From assembly GCA_947629395.1 (NCBI GenBank), contig CANRDQ010000018.1, positions 1 through 25,253 on the forward strand: 25,253 nucleotides of DNA. The letters are read 5' to 3'. Origin of the DNA: an uncultured Bacilli bacterium (GTDB lineage: Bacteria; Bacillota_I; Bacilli_A; RF39; UBA660). A program made the translations under genes and the position numbers. Numbering within the stretch: position 1 is the stretch's first letter; every line of letters begins with the position of its first letter. Below the pieces are notes generated by a model. The model saw nothing but the letters and a program-made list of their open reading frames with translations. It had not been told where the DNA came from and searched no databases. Shown here one piece after another: positions 17,111-24,440 of the stretch.

Positions 17111-18097
17111 ATGAATATAATAGTCGCTAATCAACAACATAATTTAGTAACTGATTTAAATATAGAGATTATTAAAAGTGTTGAAGGTGTGTATTCTGCA
17201 GAAGAAATTGCTGATATGTTTAATAATATGTTCTTTAATAAATTAATCATAGATTTAACTGCGATTAAAGATTACCAGAATATAGATAATTTAAAACAAA
17301 TTCTAGTTCATATTCCTGCAGATAAGATTATTTTGTTTCTTCCAACAACTAAAGAAATTACATCTTCTGCTTATTTATCCAATTTAATATCTATAGGAAT
17401 TTATAATTTTACTACTAACATAGAAGGAGTAGAATATTTATTAAAAAATCCTAATAGTTATAAAGACGTTGCTCATTTTCAACAATTGAGCAACTTATCG
17501 TCTAAAGTAAATAAAAGTGTAGAAGTAGGCACTAAAGTATTTGGAATTAGAAATTTAACTAATCATGCGGGAGCAACTTCTCTTATTTATATGTTAAAAA
17601 AAGAATTAGAGGAAACTTTCGGAATGATAGTTTATGCTTTAGAAATAGATAGACAGGATTTTATGATTTATAATGATCCTAAAATGTTGTCTATTGAACA
17701 ACGGGATTTGTCTAGTACGTTAGATAAACTTACTGATGCTGATGTTATTTTGATAGATATGAATGATACAACAGCTGATGATTTATGTGGTAATGTTTTA
17801 TATTTGTTAGAGCCTAGTACTATAATGTTGAATAAATTAATTAGAAAAGATAAAAATATTTTTCAAACATTAAGAGGAGCTAGAATTATACTTAATAAAA
17901 GTTTATTAAGTAGTAAAGAAATAGCAGAATTAGAATATGAAACAAAGACAAAATTTTTCTTTAATATACCACCACTTGATGACAGAAAAAGAAATAATAT
18001 TTTAGCTACATTTTTATCAAAAATAGGAATTAATCAAAAAGATGAAAAAGACAAGACAGTTTCTAGTAATAAGATAATTGGTTTGTTTAAAAAATAA
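17111..18097 (+). CDS. tadZ: TadZ/CpaE-like atypical ParA/MinD protein
   Basis: The 328-residue protein has an N-terminal receiver-like half (residues 1-125, with LIIDLTAI and DKIILFLPTT strands) and a C-terminal ParA/MinD-like half. The P-loop is degenerate: NLTNHAGATSL (148-158) has no Walker lysine. A Walker B-like strand DVILIDMND (211-219) is kept. TadZ/CpaE proteins position the Tad apparatus at the membrane, and variants with altered P-loops are known, so ATPase activity here is doubtful. The start is ATG 17111 with GGGTGAT upstream. It ends the first part of the cluster; a new promoter begins at the next base after its stop codon. Confidence 0.75.
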   Translation: MNIIVANQQHNLVTDLNIEIIKSVEGVYSAEEIADMFNNMFFNKLIIDLTAIKDYQNIDNLKQILVHIPADKIILFLPTTKEITSSAYLSNLISIGIYNFTTNIEGVEYLLKNPNSYKDVAHFQQLSNLSSKVNKSVEVGTKVFGIRNLTNHAGATSLIYMLKKELEETFGMIVYALEIDRQDFMIYNDPKMLSIEQRDLSSTLDKLTDADVILIDMNDTTADDLCGNVLYLLEPSTIMLNKLIRKDKNIFQTLRGARIILNKSLLSSKEIAELEYETKTKFFFNIPPLDDRKRNNILATFLSKIGINQKDEKDKTVSSNKIIGLFKK

Positions 18098-18126
18098 TTG
18101 ACAATACTCGAGCATTAATGTATGAT
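18098..18126 (+). promoter_or_regulatory. Promoter of the VirB2-like gene
   Basis: Consensus TTGACA (18098-18103), a 17-nt spacer and TATGAT (18121-18126). It starts immediately after the TAA of the TadZ-like gene and leaves an untranslated leader of about 45 nt. Confidence 0.8.
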
Positions 18127-18160
18127 AATAGTATAGTAATTATTAAAAATTATTAATGCT
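18111..18160 (+). repeat. 9-bp inverted repeat flanking the -10 of the VirB2-like promoter
   Basis: AGCATTAAT (18111-18119) and its exact reverse complement ATTAATGCT (18152-18160) are 32 nt apart. One arm lies in the promoter spacer, the other in the early leader. It could be two operator half-sites or an RNA hairpin; AT-rich chance is possible. Confidence 0.4.
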
Positions 18161-18179
18161 ATGAAAGTGAGGTTTTTGT

Positions 18180-18497
18180 ATGTATAATACAGATGACGAT
18201 TGTAGAGGACTAACACCTTTTGTTAGAATTATTAAAAATGGAGTATTTCCATTAATTCAAATTGGTATTCCAATTGTGTTAATCGTTTTAGGAAGTATCG
18301 ACTTAGGAAAAGCAGTTATTTCTAGCGATGAAAAAGAGGTTAAAGCAGCTCAATCTAGACTAATCAAACGTTGTATTTATGCAGTTCTTATCTTCTTCAT
18401 AGTTACTTTAGTTACACTTATCATGAACTTAGTAGCTGATGCAGGAGTTGGAGATGCTAATTCTAGTCTTTGGTCTGCATGCTGGAGGAGTGTATAA
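18180..18497 (+). CDS. VirB2/TrbC-like two-helix protein
   Basis: The 105-residue product has two hydrophobic helices (about residues 21-42 and 64-87) separated by a charged loop AVISSDEKEVKAAQSRLIKR. This is the layout of VirB2/TrbC pilin-like subunits of type IV secretion systems. There is no separate cleaved signal peptide. The same core pattern (DxxKxVISxD...AQxxLxxR) recurs in the C-terminus of the protein at 20960-21859, so the two are related. The start is ATG 18180 with AAGTGAGG upstream. The gene is flanked by a consensus promoter and a strong terminator, which suits a highly made pore or pilus subunit. Confidence 0.72.
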   Translation: MYNTDDDCRGLTPFVRIIKNGVFPLIQIGIPIVLIVLGSIDLGKAVISSDEKEVKAAQSRLIKRCIYAVLIFFIVTLVTLIMNLVADAGVGDANSSLWSACWRSV

Positions 18498-18511
18498 AAT
18501 ATTGAAATATT

Positions 18512-18535
18512 AAAATAGCTTTTAGCTATTTTTTT
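18512..18535 (+). terminator. Rho-independent terminator after the VirB2-like gene
   Basis: A 9-bp stem AAAATAGCT (18512-18520) and AGCTATTTT (18524-18532) with a 3-nt loop is followed by Ts. It isolates the VirB2-like gene from the cargo segment. Confidence 0.85.
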
Positions 18536-18564
18536 ATTGTTTAAGAGTATTGGAGGAAGTAAAG

Positions 18565-19050
18565 ATGAAAAAAAGAGATATTAATATTAGAATAGAAGAT
18601 TATATTTTCTATGCTAGAGCAGTTGCCATAATTATCAATGGTAATAAAATATTATTTCAAAAAAGAAGAAAAGATGAATTTTGGGCTTTACCAGGGGGAA
18701 AGATTGAAGTAGGAGAAACAACAAGTGAAACTTTAAGAAGAGAGTTAGAAGAAGAAATAGGCTTAAAAAACTTTAAAGTAGATAAAGTATGTACAGTTTC
18801 AGAATATTTTTTTGAATTTGGTGAAGATAAAATACACCAATATATATTTGGGCATAAAGTATATATAGACGAAGATGAAGAAATATTAAAACAAGATAAA
18901 TTTAGTGGTATTGAAACTGATGCTGATTTAATATTTGAATGGTTTGATATAGATGAATTAGATAAGAAACCAATAAAACCAGATTTTCTAGTAGAACAAT
19001 TATCAAAAATAAATGAAAAAGAGTTACAATTTATATCAAGTAGAGAGTAG
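18565..19050 (+). CDS. NUDIX hydrolase
   Basis: The 161-residue protein contains a complete Nudix box, GGKIEVGETTSETLRRELEE followed by EIGL (about residues 44-67), with the REXXEE metal-binding glutamates. It should hydrolyse a nucleoside diphosphate linked to another group; the substrate cannot be told. The context ALPGGKIEVGE and a C-terminal FEWFDIDEL are like MutT/ADP-ribose-type members. An in-frame TTG at 18550 exists, but GGAGGAAG (18552-18559) points to ATG 18565. It stands alone between two terminators; no clear promoter was found in the short gap before it. It interrupts the secretion gene order and looks like cargo. Confidence 0.88.
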   Translation: MKKRDINIRIEDYIFYARAVAIIINGNKILFQKRRKDEFWALPGGKIEVGETTSETLRRELEEEIGLKNFKVDKVCTVSEYFFEFGEDKIHQYIFGHKVYIDEDEEILKQDKFSGIETDADLIFEWFDIDELDKKPIKPDFLVEQLSKINEKELQFISSRE

Positions 19051-19077
19051 GATAAGGAATAATTTCTTATCCTTTTT
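19050..19077 (+). terminator. Rho-independent terminator after the NUDIX gene
   Basis: GGATAAG (19050-19056) pairs with CTTATCC (19066-19072), with a 9-nt loop and five Ts after it. The stem begins on the last base of the stop codon. Confidence 0.8.
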
Positions 19078-19101
19078 ATTTTTATAAAAATCAATTTTTC
19101 C

Positions 19102-19129
19102 TTGACTTTATATATTTTATATATATAAT
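19102..19129 (+). promoter_or_regulatory. Promoter of the first unknown paralogue
   Basis: TTGACT (19102-19107), a 16-nt spacer and perfect TATAAT (19124-19129), about 30 nt before the start of the gene at 19160. Confidence 0.75.
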
Positions 19130-19159
19130 ATAAGCTAATTTTGAAAGGAGAATTTGAAA

Positions 19160-19825
19160 ATGGAAGATTTAAAACAAAAAACATTGGTGTTAAAAAGAGA
19201 TAAACCACGTTTTATTGATGAATTAAGAAATGGACCGGTCAAACAAAAAATCGATTTTAAATATGCTATTGATAAATATAGTGAAGCTTATTTAGATGCT
19301 ATTAAAGATGCTTGTTTAGAACATAGGCAAGATAGAAGAATTACTGGATATCTTGAAGGAAAAATCACTTATAACGAGTGGGCAGTTCCTCAATATGGTG
19401 GATTTCACTTTATAGATAAGTTACCTTGTGCTGATCCACAAGAAATAAAAAGAAGTGAGACTAAACAAAGAACTGACTTTGGTGGCTGTAAGTATTACGT
19501 ATATAAACTTATGCCTAAATCTGTGTATATGCATCCTGATACAGCATATCCATATGCTGATATAGCTCTAGAATATCAAGATAGTGAATTTGTAAATGGA
19601 CTAGTAGATGAATTAAAAAGAAGATTATATGATGAAGGGTTTACTAATTTTTCAATAACACCAGTAACGCTTGATAATGTGAAAATTACAGCTACTTATA
19701 AGAAAGGAATTTTTGGTAAAAAAATAGGTAAACCAGCTCTTAATACGATGCAATATACACCTTTAAACTTTCATGCAACAAAAGAAGGAAAAATCACTAC
19801 ATTAAAATATGATATTAGATGGTAA
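19160..19825 (+). CDS. Unknown cytosolic protein, paralogue A
   Basis: I do not recognise this 221-residue protein. It has no signal peptide or membrane helix. It is a divergent paralogue of the protein at 20224-20865. Shared points, in order, are an N-terminal RFIDELRN (versus FFDELKK), ITGYLEG (ISGYIDR), LPCADPQEIK (LPITDPQKIK), a YPYADIALEYQDSEFVNG stretch (HPYRKLALPYDDQTFVNG), FSITPVTLDNVKI (FSVTPIQTDNIQI) and a final TPLNFH (TPLNWH). The start is ATG 19160 with AAAGGAG at 9-nt spacing; an in-frame TTG at 19154 is less likely. It has its own promoter and terminator inside the secretion cluster. A regulatory, immunity or secreted-substrate role is possible but unproven. Confidence 0.7.
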   Translation: MEDLKQKTLVLKRDKPRFIDELRNGPVKQKIDFKYAIDKYSEAYLDAIKDACLEHRQDRRITGYLEGKITYNEWAVPQYGGFHFIDKLPCADPQEIKRSETKQRTDFGGCKYYVYKLMPKSVYMHPDTAYPYADIALEYQDSEFVNGLVDELKRRLYDEGFTNFSITPVTLDNVKITATYKKGIFGKKIGKPALNTMQYTPLNFHATKEGKITTLKYDIRW

Positions 19826-19856
19826 AATTAATATAAGTTAAATTAAATTAAATTAA

Positions 19857-19891
19857 TTTTTAAAATGAATAGCAAGTAATTGCTATTTTTT
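19857..19891 (+). terminator. Terminator after paralogue A (copy 1 of a 35-nt repeat)
   Basis: An 8-bp stem AATAGCAA (19868-19875) and TTGCTATT (19880-19887) with a GTAA loop is followed by Ts. The 35 nt at 19857-19891 are identical to 20876-20910 downstream of paralogue B, so gene and terminator were probably duplicated together. Confidence 0.85.
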
Positions 19892-19988
19892 ATTTAATAT
19901 AATTAAATCATGTAATGTGAAACTTGTAGAAAAATATAAGAAAAGATTTTTTTAATATAACCTTTCTGGAGAACAAGATATTAATTAT

Positions 19989-20165
19989 ATGAATTATTTT
20001 GAATATCCAGTAGAATTTGATGCTATTAAAGAGAAAAAGATATACAATTTTGAAATTTTTAATTTTATGGAAAATGTTTTAAAATACCGTAATTATGGGA
20101 TTTATAATGCTAGGTTTAGTGTGCAATTTTTTGTTAGTTCTTTGGATAAATATGGGATTTTTTAA
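19989..20165 (+). CDS. Possible small ORF or gene remnant in the 398-nt gap
   Basis: The gap 19826-20223 holds the terminator above, an AT-rich stretch, this 58-codon frame and a promoter. The frame encodes MNYFEYPVEFDAIKE... with many Phe, Tyr and Asn residues, ending DKYGIF at TAA 20163-20165. GGAGAA lies 14 nt before ATG 19989, which is too far for a good site. No similarity to the paralogues is evident. It may be a small gene, the remnant of a decayed gene, or chance. Confidence 0.3.
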   Translation: MNYFEYPVEFDAIKEKKIYNFEIFNFMENVLKYRNYGIYNARFSVQFFVSSLDKYGIF

Positions 20166-20194
20166 TTGACAAAATTGACAAAATTTGTTATTAT
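20166..20194 (+). promoter_or_regulatory. Promoter of the second unknown paralogue with doubled -35
   Basis: TTGACA (20166-20171), a 17-nt spacer and TATTAT (20189-20194). A second TTGACA at 20175-20180 lies 9 nt downstream and could pair with TATCAT at 20196-20201 (15-nt spacer). Two overlapping promoters are possible. Confidence 0.65.
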
Positions 20195-20223
20195 ATATCA
20201 TTATTTGTTAGGGGGAATGTATT

Positions 20224-20865
20224 ATGGATAAAAAATTAGTAAAAACAAGAACTTTATATAGACCACTAGGATTTTTTGATGAATTAAAAAAGCAAAACTT
20301 ACAACAACAAAAAGACAAGGAGAAAGAATTAAAATCAAAAGCATTACAGTTAAGACAACTTGAAATAAGTAATTATACAACTAAATGTATTAGTGCAATT
20401 GAAGAAAGATGTAGACTAAAATTAGAAGAAGATGGTAACAATAGAAGTCATACTATATCTGGATATATAGATAGAGATGGTATGTTTTATGATGAATTAC
20501 CTATAACAGATCCACAAAAAATAAAAGCTAATGGTTATAAAGATGGACAAAAGGATTGGGTTTATCCAGATTTTAAACCTGATGAGAATAAATTAAGTTG
20601 TCATGTTAGTCATCCGTATAGAAAACTAGCATTACCTTATGATGATCAAACTTTTGTTAATGGTCAAATTAACAGTTTAAGCAATGAGATTTCAAAAATG
20701 AATCCAGATTTCTTTTCAGTAACACCTATACAAACTGATAATATTCAAATAAATAGAACTGTTGTAAATACACCATTAAACTGGCATAATAGAATGGCTA
20801 AATTTTCTACAAAAGTAGATGGAAAATGTACAATGTTAAAAGTTAGTGTAACTTTTTCAGCATAA
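20224..20865 (+). CDS. Unknown cytosolic protein, paralogue B
   Basis: This 213-residue protein is not recognised by family. It differs from paralogue A by a Lys/Gln/Glu-rich helical insertion near the N-terminus (about residues 22-46, probably coiled coil). It keeps the shared blocks FFDELKK, ISGYIDR, LPITDPQKIK, HPYRKLALPYDDQTFVNG, FSVTPIQTDNIQI and NTPLNWH. The last ~25 residues form an alternating pattern (MAKFSTKVDGKCTMLKVSVT) that suggests beta strands. It has no export signal or membrane segment. The start is ATG 20224 behind AGGGGG. It has its own promoter and a terminator nearly identical to that of paralogue A, so the pair arose by tandem duplication and then diverged strongly. Confidence 0.7.
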   Translation: MDKKLVKTRTLYRPLGFFDELKKQNLQQQKDKEKELKSKALQLRQLEISNYTTKCISAIEERCRLKLEEDGNNRSHTISGYIDRDGMFYDELPITDPQKIKANGYKDGQKDWVYPDFKPDENKLSCHVSHPYRKLALPYDDQTFVNGQINSLSNEISKMNPDFFSVTPIQTDNIQINRTVVNTPLNWHNRMAKFSTKVDGKCTMLKVSVTFSA

Positions 20866-20875
20866 TTAAATTATT

Positions 20876-20913
20876 TTTTTAAAATGAATAGCAAGTAATT
20901 GCTATTTTTTTTT
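20876..20913 (+). terminator. Terminator after paralogue B (copy 2 of the 35-nt repeat)
   Basis: The stem AATAGCAA (20887-20894) and TTGCTATT (20899-20906) with loop GTAA is followed by a T-run to 20913. The first 35 nt equal those at 19857-19891. Confidence 0.85.
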
Positions 20914-20927
20914 CTATCTGATATAAT
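20899..20927 (+). promoter_or_regulatory. Extended -10 promoter overlapping the terminator stem
   Basis: Perfect TATAAT (20922-20927) with TG at 20919-20920. The hexamer TTGCTA (20899-20904), 17 nt upstream, can act as -35 and is the 3' arm of the terminator hairpin. It would start transcription of the T4SS-like genes from 20960 onward. Confidence 0.6.
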
Positions 20928-20959
20928 AAAATCGTATATTGGTAGATTAGGTGAATTTT

Positions 20960-21859
20960 ATGAAAAAACGAGTTTTGTTAACAATTTTTGTTAGTTTTAT
21001 ATTTATATACTTTTTAATACCGGATATTGCTTTTGCGCTTCCAACAGGTACGAACAACCAAACTTGTGTTTGTACTGGAACTAAATATAAAGGTGAATTA
21101 AATCTGTCTTCTGATGAACAAGGACATAATCAAGGACTTGAATGGATTTATGGTGATGATGTAGAGGTTGAGTCAGGATGGAAAAATAGACTTTCAAGTG
21201 GAAATAGACCTTTTAATAATAAATACAATAGTAATAGTTATCCTAATAATTTTGACTTTGTTGTTACAGGTGCTAACGGAAAAGTTAGTGGTCTTCAATG
21301 TCCTGCTCAAGTAATAGTTTCTAAAAATAAAATATATTTATATGGTCAGAATCAAGTTAGTACTAATGAACCAACTAATTTTTACAATACTATGCAAGAT
21401 ACAAGTGATATATATAACTGTGTTGTTGAAACTGAAGAAAATAGTGTAGTTGAAAAAAATAATTCTAGTTCTAATACAAAAAAGTGGGAACAAATCACAT
21501 CAGGAGCAGGAGAACCTGAAAAAGTTGATCCACCTAATTTTAATCAATCAAAACAAACTTGTGAAAGTGTCTTTGGAAGAGCTGATGATTCAGCTAATCA
21601 AAGTATCGCTTGGTTTTTACAAACTTTATTTAATTATATAAGAATACTTGGTGTGCTACTTGCTGTAATATTTAGTGCTTTAGATTTTACTAAGGTTGTT
21701 ATTTCTAATGATCATGAAGCATGGCGTAAGGCTCAAAAAAAATTAGCCTATCGAATAGGTGGAGTTATTGCTTTAATGTTATTACCAACTCTTATTAATT
21801 TCTTATTAGGTTTATTTATATCAGGTACAGTAACAGACTTTACGTGCGGTATTGGATAG
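20960..21859 (+). CDS. Secreted domain fused to a VirB2-like two-helix module
   Basis: The 299-residue product starts with a signal peptide (KKRVLLTIFVSFIFIYFLIP...FALP). An extracytoplasmic region of about 175 residues follows, with few cysteines and many Asn/Ser. The C-terminus holds two hydrophobic helices around DFTKVVISNDHEAWRKAQKK. This last part matches the protein at 18180-18497 (DLGKAVISSDEKEVKAAQSR), so it is a VirB2/TrbC-like module carrying an added external domain. A GTG at 20951 is in frame, but ATG 20960 with AGGTGA at 20949-20954 is preferred. It lies 23 nt before the VirB6-like gene, where a VirB2-type subunit is expected. Confidence 0.72.
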   Translation: MKKRVLLTIFVSFIFIYFLIPDIAFALPTGTNNQTCVCTGTKYKGELNLSSDEQGHNQGLEWIYGDDVEVESGWKNRLSSGNRPFNNKYNSNSYPNNFDFVVTGANGKVSGLQCPAQVIVSKNKIYLYGQNQVSTNEPTNFYNTMQDTSDIYNCVVETEENSVVEKNNSSSNTKKWEQITSGAGEPEKVDPPNFNQSKQTCESVFGRADDSANQSIAWFLQTLFNYIRILGVLLAVIFSALDFTKVVISNDHEAWRKAQKKLAYRIGGVIALMLLPTLINFLLGLFISGTVTDFTCGIG

Positions 21860-21882
21860 ATAAAAAGGAGGTATAGTCAAAT

Positions 21883-24093
21883 ATGTTATCACAAAGTGAA
21901 AATGCTGGTATTTGGCAACAAGGACTTAGAACCATATTCAAATGGATGGACTATTTAGTTTATGGTTTATTAGTTGGTGTATATAATGTATTCTTTAATG
22001 TTGCCAATCAAGAGATATTAAATGGTGATGTTGTTTCAGCTTTGATTGGAAGACTTCAATTAATAGTTGGAATAGTTTTCTTGTTTATATTTGCGATTAA
22101 TATTGTTCAAGGGATTGTTAATCCAGATAATTTTAGTGGTGAATCTGGAACATCTAAAATCATTATTAGAGTTATAATTGCCTTAATATTATTAGCGACT
22201 ATGATTCCTTTAAATATTCCTAATGCCGAAGATGGAAGTTGGGAAGGTTATTTAAAAAATCAAGGTGTATTATTTGGTGGATTATCATTTTTCCAAAATA
22301 GAGTATTAGAAACTAATGTGTTAGGAAAACTTATTTTGGGTAGTACTACAACTGCTTATGGTAACGAAAGTGAAGGACAACAATCAGAACTTGCTAGTGC
22401 AGGGGACTATATGGCAACAGAATTGTTGAAAATGTTTATTTTCCCTAATATGGCACCAGAAGCTACTTCAAAATATGAGTTACTGGAAGATGGGCGACCT
22501 AATGCTGTTTGTGTTGATGATGAGAACTTCTATGATGCAGAAGAAAATGATGGTCGATATCAATATTATATGGAAGAAACTCAGGCATTAAATATTTTAG
22601 GTTATGTTGATAATGAATGTAATTCGGATTTCTTCTCTCAATTCAGTTGGTTTGCTGGAACTGGTCAGTTATGGCAATTTCAGTATTTAGCACTGCAATC
22701 AACTGCGGTTGGAATATTTGTAGTAATTATGTTACTCGGATTTACAGTTGATGTGGCTGTTCGTGTATTTAAAATGGTAGTGTTAAGAATTATTGGTCCG
22801 ATTGCGGCGATAAGTTATGTTATGCCTAACTCTTCTAAAAGTGGAATGTTTAATGCTTGGGTAAAAGCTTTAACATCAACTTATATAGAGATATTCTTAA
22901 GATTAGCAATAGTTTACTTTGTTGTATTTGTTGTAGTAGGAATATTAAATGGTGGAACAACAATGAGTAGTGTATGGGATAATGGTACAGTAGTTGGTAT
23001 GTTCACAATTATATTCTTAATAATCGGTTTATTTATATTTGCAAGACAAGCACCTAAATTTATCAGAAAAGCTTTAGGTATGCCGGAAGATGGTGGCTCT
23101 GGAATGTTCAGTGGTTTAGCATCACTTGCTGGAGCTGTTGGTGGAATGGCTGCTTTAGGTACAGCTGCAGCTGGAAGTATTGGTGCTGGAGTAAGAGCTG
23201 CTGATAGAAGTGCTTCTTTGGATAAAAATGCTATTGCTGAAGGACGTAAAAATCCACCGACTGGTGTTATGAGTGTTTTAAATAAAGGAAAACATTTTGC
23301 TGCTGGTATAGCTGGTGGAATTAGAGGTGGAATTCAAGCAGGACGTGCAGGAATGACTGCTGAAGGAAATAAAGTTGGTGCAACAATGAAGTCTTTAGAA
23401 GATTACAATATGCAACAATTTGCACGTGCGGCTAATAATAGTACTTTTAGTGGTAGAGCTAAATCGTTTGGACAAAGATTATTCCAAGGTTATTCTGATG
23501 CTCAAATGAATGCTGCTATGATTAAAAAGAATGAAGCACAACAACAAAGATTACAATCAATTCTTGATAGAGCTGCATCAAGGACTAAAGTTTCTGATGC
23601 TACTCGTGGTTCTGTTATGGATAATAAAGTTGCAACGTTCACAGATGCTAAAGGTAGAGTATTATCCAATAGTCAATATAAATTTAATTCAAAAGGATTT
23701 AATAGTGCTTTAGATACTGCTTTAGCTCTTCAAAAAGACACTGTGGATGTAAAAGCATATAATACTGCTACAGATAAATCAGAGATGGTAAGTTTACCAA
23801 CATCTTTTGCTGTAGCGCAAAGAGGTCAAGTTGAAGTTAATAATGTTGAAGATATGATTCAAAGAATTCCTGAGACTGACAGTGTTTTAAAAACTTTAAT
23901 TGATGATGCAAATACTTATGGTGGTTATAGAGATGATCCTGATAATCCAAAAAGTACACAACAAATTGATTCTTCAACTACAAGAACAGATATTTATGGT
24001 GGTATTAATATACTTGCAAATGATAATACAAATCTTACTACAAAACAAAAACATGATGAGGCTAATGACCCTTGGTTAAATAGTGATAAATAG
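21883..24093 (+). CDS. VirB6/TrbL-like polytopic channel protein with long polar tail
   Basis: The 736-residue protein has about seven membrane helices (near residues 22-40, 57-79, 93-110, 272-292, 297-314, 336-356 and 370-388). A large external loop lies at ~111-270, and the tail from ~400 is long, Ala/Gly- then Gln/Ser/Asp-rich and probably cytoplasmic. This is the layout of VirB6/TrbL proteins that form the inner-membrane channel of type IV secretion systems. The core contains VLRIIGPIAAISYVMP, typical of TrbL-like helices. ATG 21883 follows AAAAAGGAGG. The downstream PrgI- and VirB4-like genes confirm a T4SS block. Exact substrate (DNA or protein) cannot be told. Confidence 0.8.
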   Translation: MLSQSENAGIWQQGLRTIFKWMDYLVYGLLVGVYNVFFNVANQEILNGDVVSALIGRLQLIVGIVFLFIFAINIVQGIVNPDNFSGESGTSKIIIRVIIALILLATMIPLNIPNAEDGSWEGYLKNQGVLFGGLSFFQNRVLETNVLGKLILGSTTTAYGNESEGQQSELASAGDYMATELLKMFIFPNMAPEATSKYELLEDGRPNAVCVDDENFYDAEENDGRYQYYMEETQALNILGYVDNECNSDFFSQFSWFAGTGQLWQFQYLALQSTAVGIFVVIMLLGFTVDVAVRVFKMVVLRIIGPIAAISYVMPNSSKSGMFNAWVKALTSTYIEIFLRLAIVYFVVFVVVGILNGGTTMSSVWDNGTVVGMFTIIFLIIGLFIFARQAPKFIRKALGMPEDGGSGMFSGLASLAGAVGGMAALGTAAAGSIGAGVRAADRSASLDKNAIAEGRKNPPTGVMSVLNKGKHFAAGIAGGIRGGIQAGRAGMTAEGNKVGATMKSLEDYNMQQFARAANNSTFSGRAKSFGQRLFQGYSDAQMNAAMIKKNEAQQQRLQSILDRAASRTKVSDATRGSVMDNKVATFTDAKGRVLSNSQYKFNSKGFNSALDTALALQKDTVDVKAYNTATDKSEMVSLPTSFAVAQRGQVEVNNVEDMIQRIPETDSVLKTLIDDANTYGGYRDDPDNPKSTQQIDSSTTRTDIYGGINILANDNTNLTTKQKHDEANDPWLNSDK

Positions 24094-24113
24094 AATAAAG
24101 GAGTGTGATATAA

Positions 24114-24440
24114 GTGAATTATTTAATACCTGCCAATACAAAAAAAGGTATGCTTATACTTGGTGTGTTTAAGCCATTTGATTTGATTTTATTTAGTATA
24201 GGAGTTGGTATATCTGTAATATTACTTGCCTTTATTCCAATCGCTGATACTATTACAGTAGTACTAATTTTAATACCAGCCTTTATTACAGGATTTCTGG
24301 TAGTACCGATTCCTAATTATCATAACTTACTGACTGTAATTGGCGAGTTATATGAATTTTTAACTAGTAGACAAAAATACTATTGGAAAGGTTGGTGTAT
24401 AAGAGATGGGCTTGATGGACAAAAAGGCGCAAGCAAGTAG
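24114..24440 (+). CDS. PrgI/VirB3-like membrane protein
   Basis: The 108-residue product has two hydrophobic helices (about residues 20-40 and 45-65). A soluble end with PNYHNLLTVIGELYEFLTSR followed by QKYYWKGW matches the PrgI family of Gram-positive conjugation systems (VirB3 equivalent). Such proteins sit at the membrane with VirB4. The start is GTG 24114 with AAAGGAG upstream. The 3' end overlaps the VirB4-like gene by 35 nt (26 nt if that gene starts at 24415), so the two are translationally linked. Confidence 0.8.
   Translation: MNYLIPANTKKGMLILGVFKPFDLILFSIGVGISVILLAFIPIADTITVVLILIPAFITGFLVVPIPNYHNLLTVIGELYEFLTSRQKYYWKGWCIRDGLDGQKGASK

Noticed and set aside
18657..19208. 183-codon minus-strand open frame opposite the NUDIX gene
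   Set aside because: The plus strand encodes an intact Nudix box; the minus product is Ser/Phe-rich without any recognisable motif and covers a terminator and promoter.
20166..20185. TTGACAAAA direct repeat as an iteron or CRISPR fragment
   Set aside because: Only two copies, both explained as -35 elements of a promoter.
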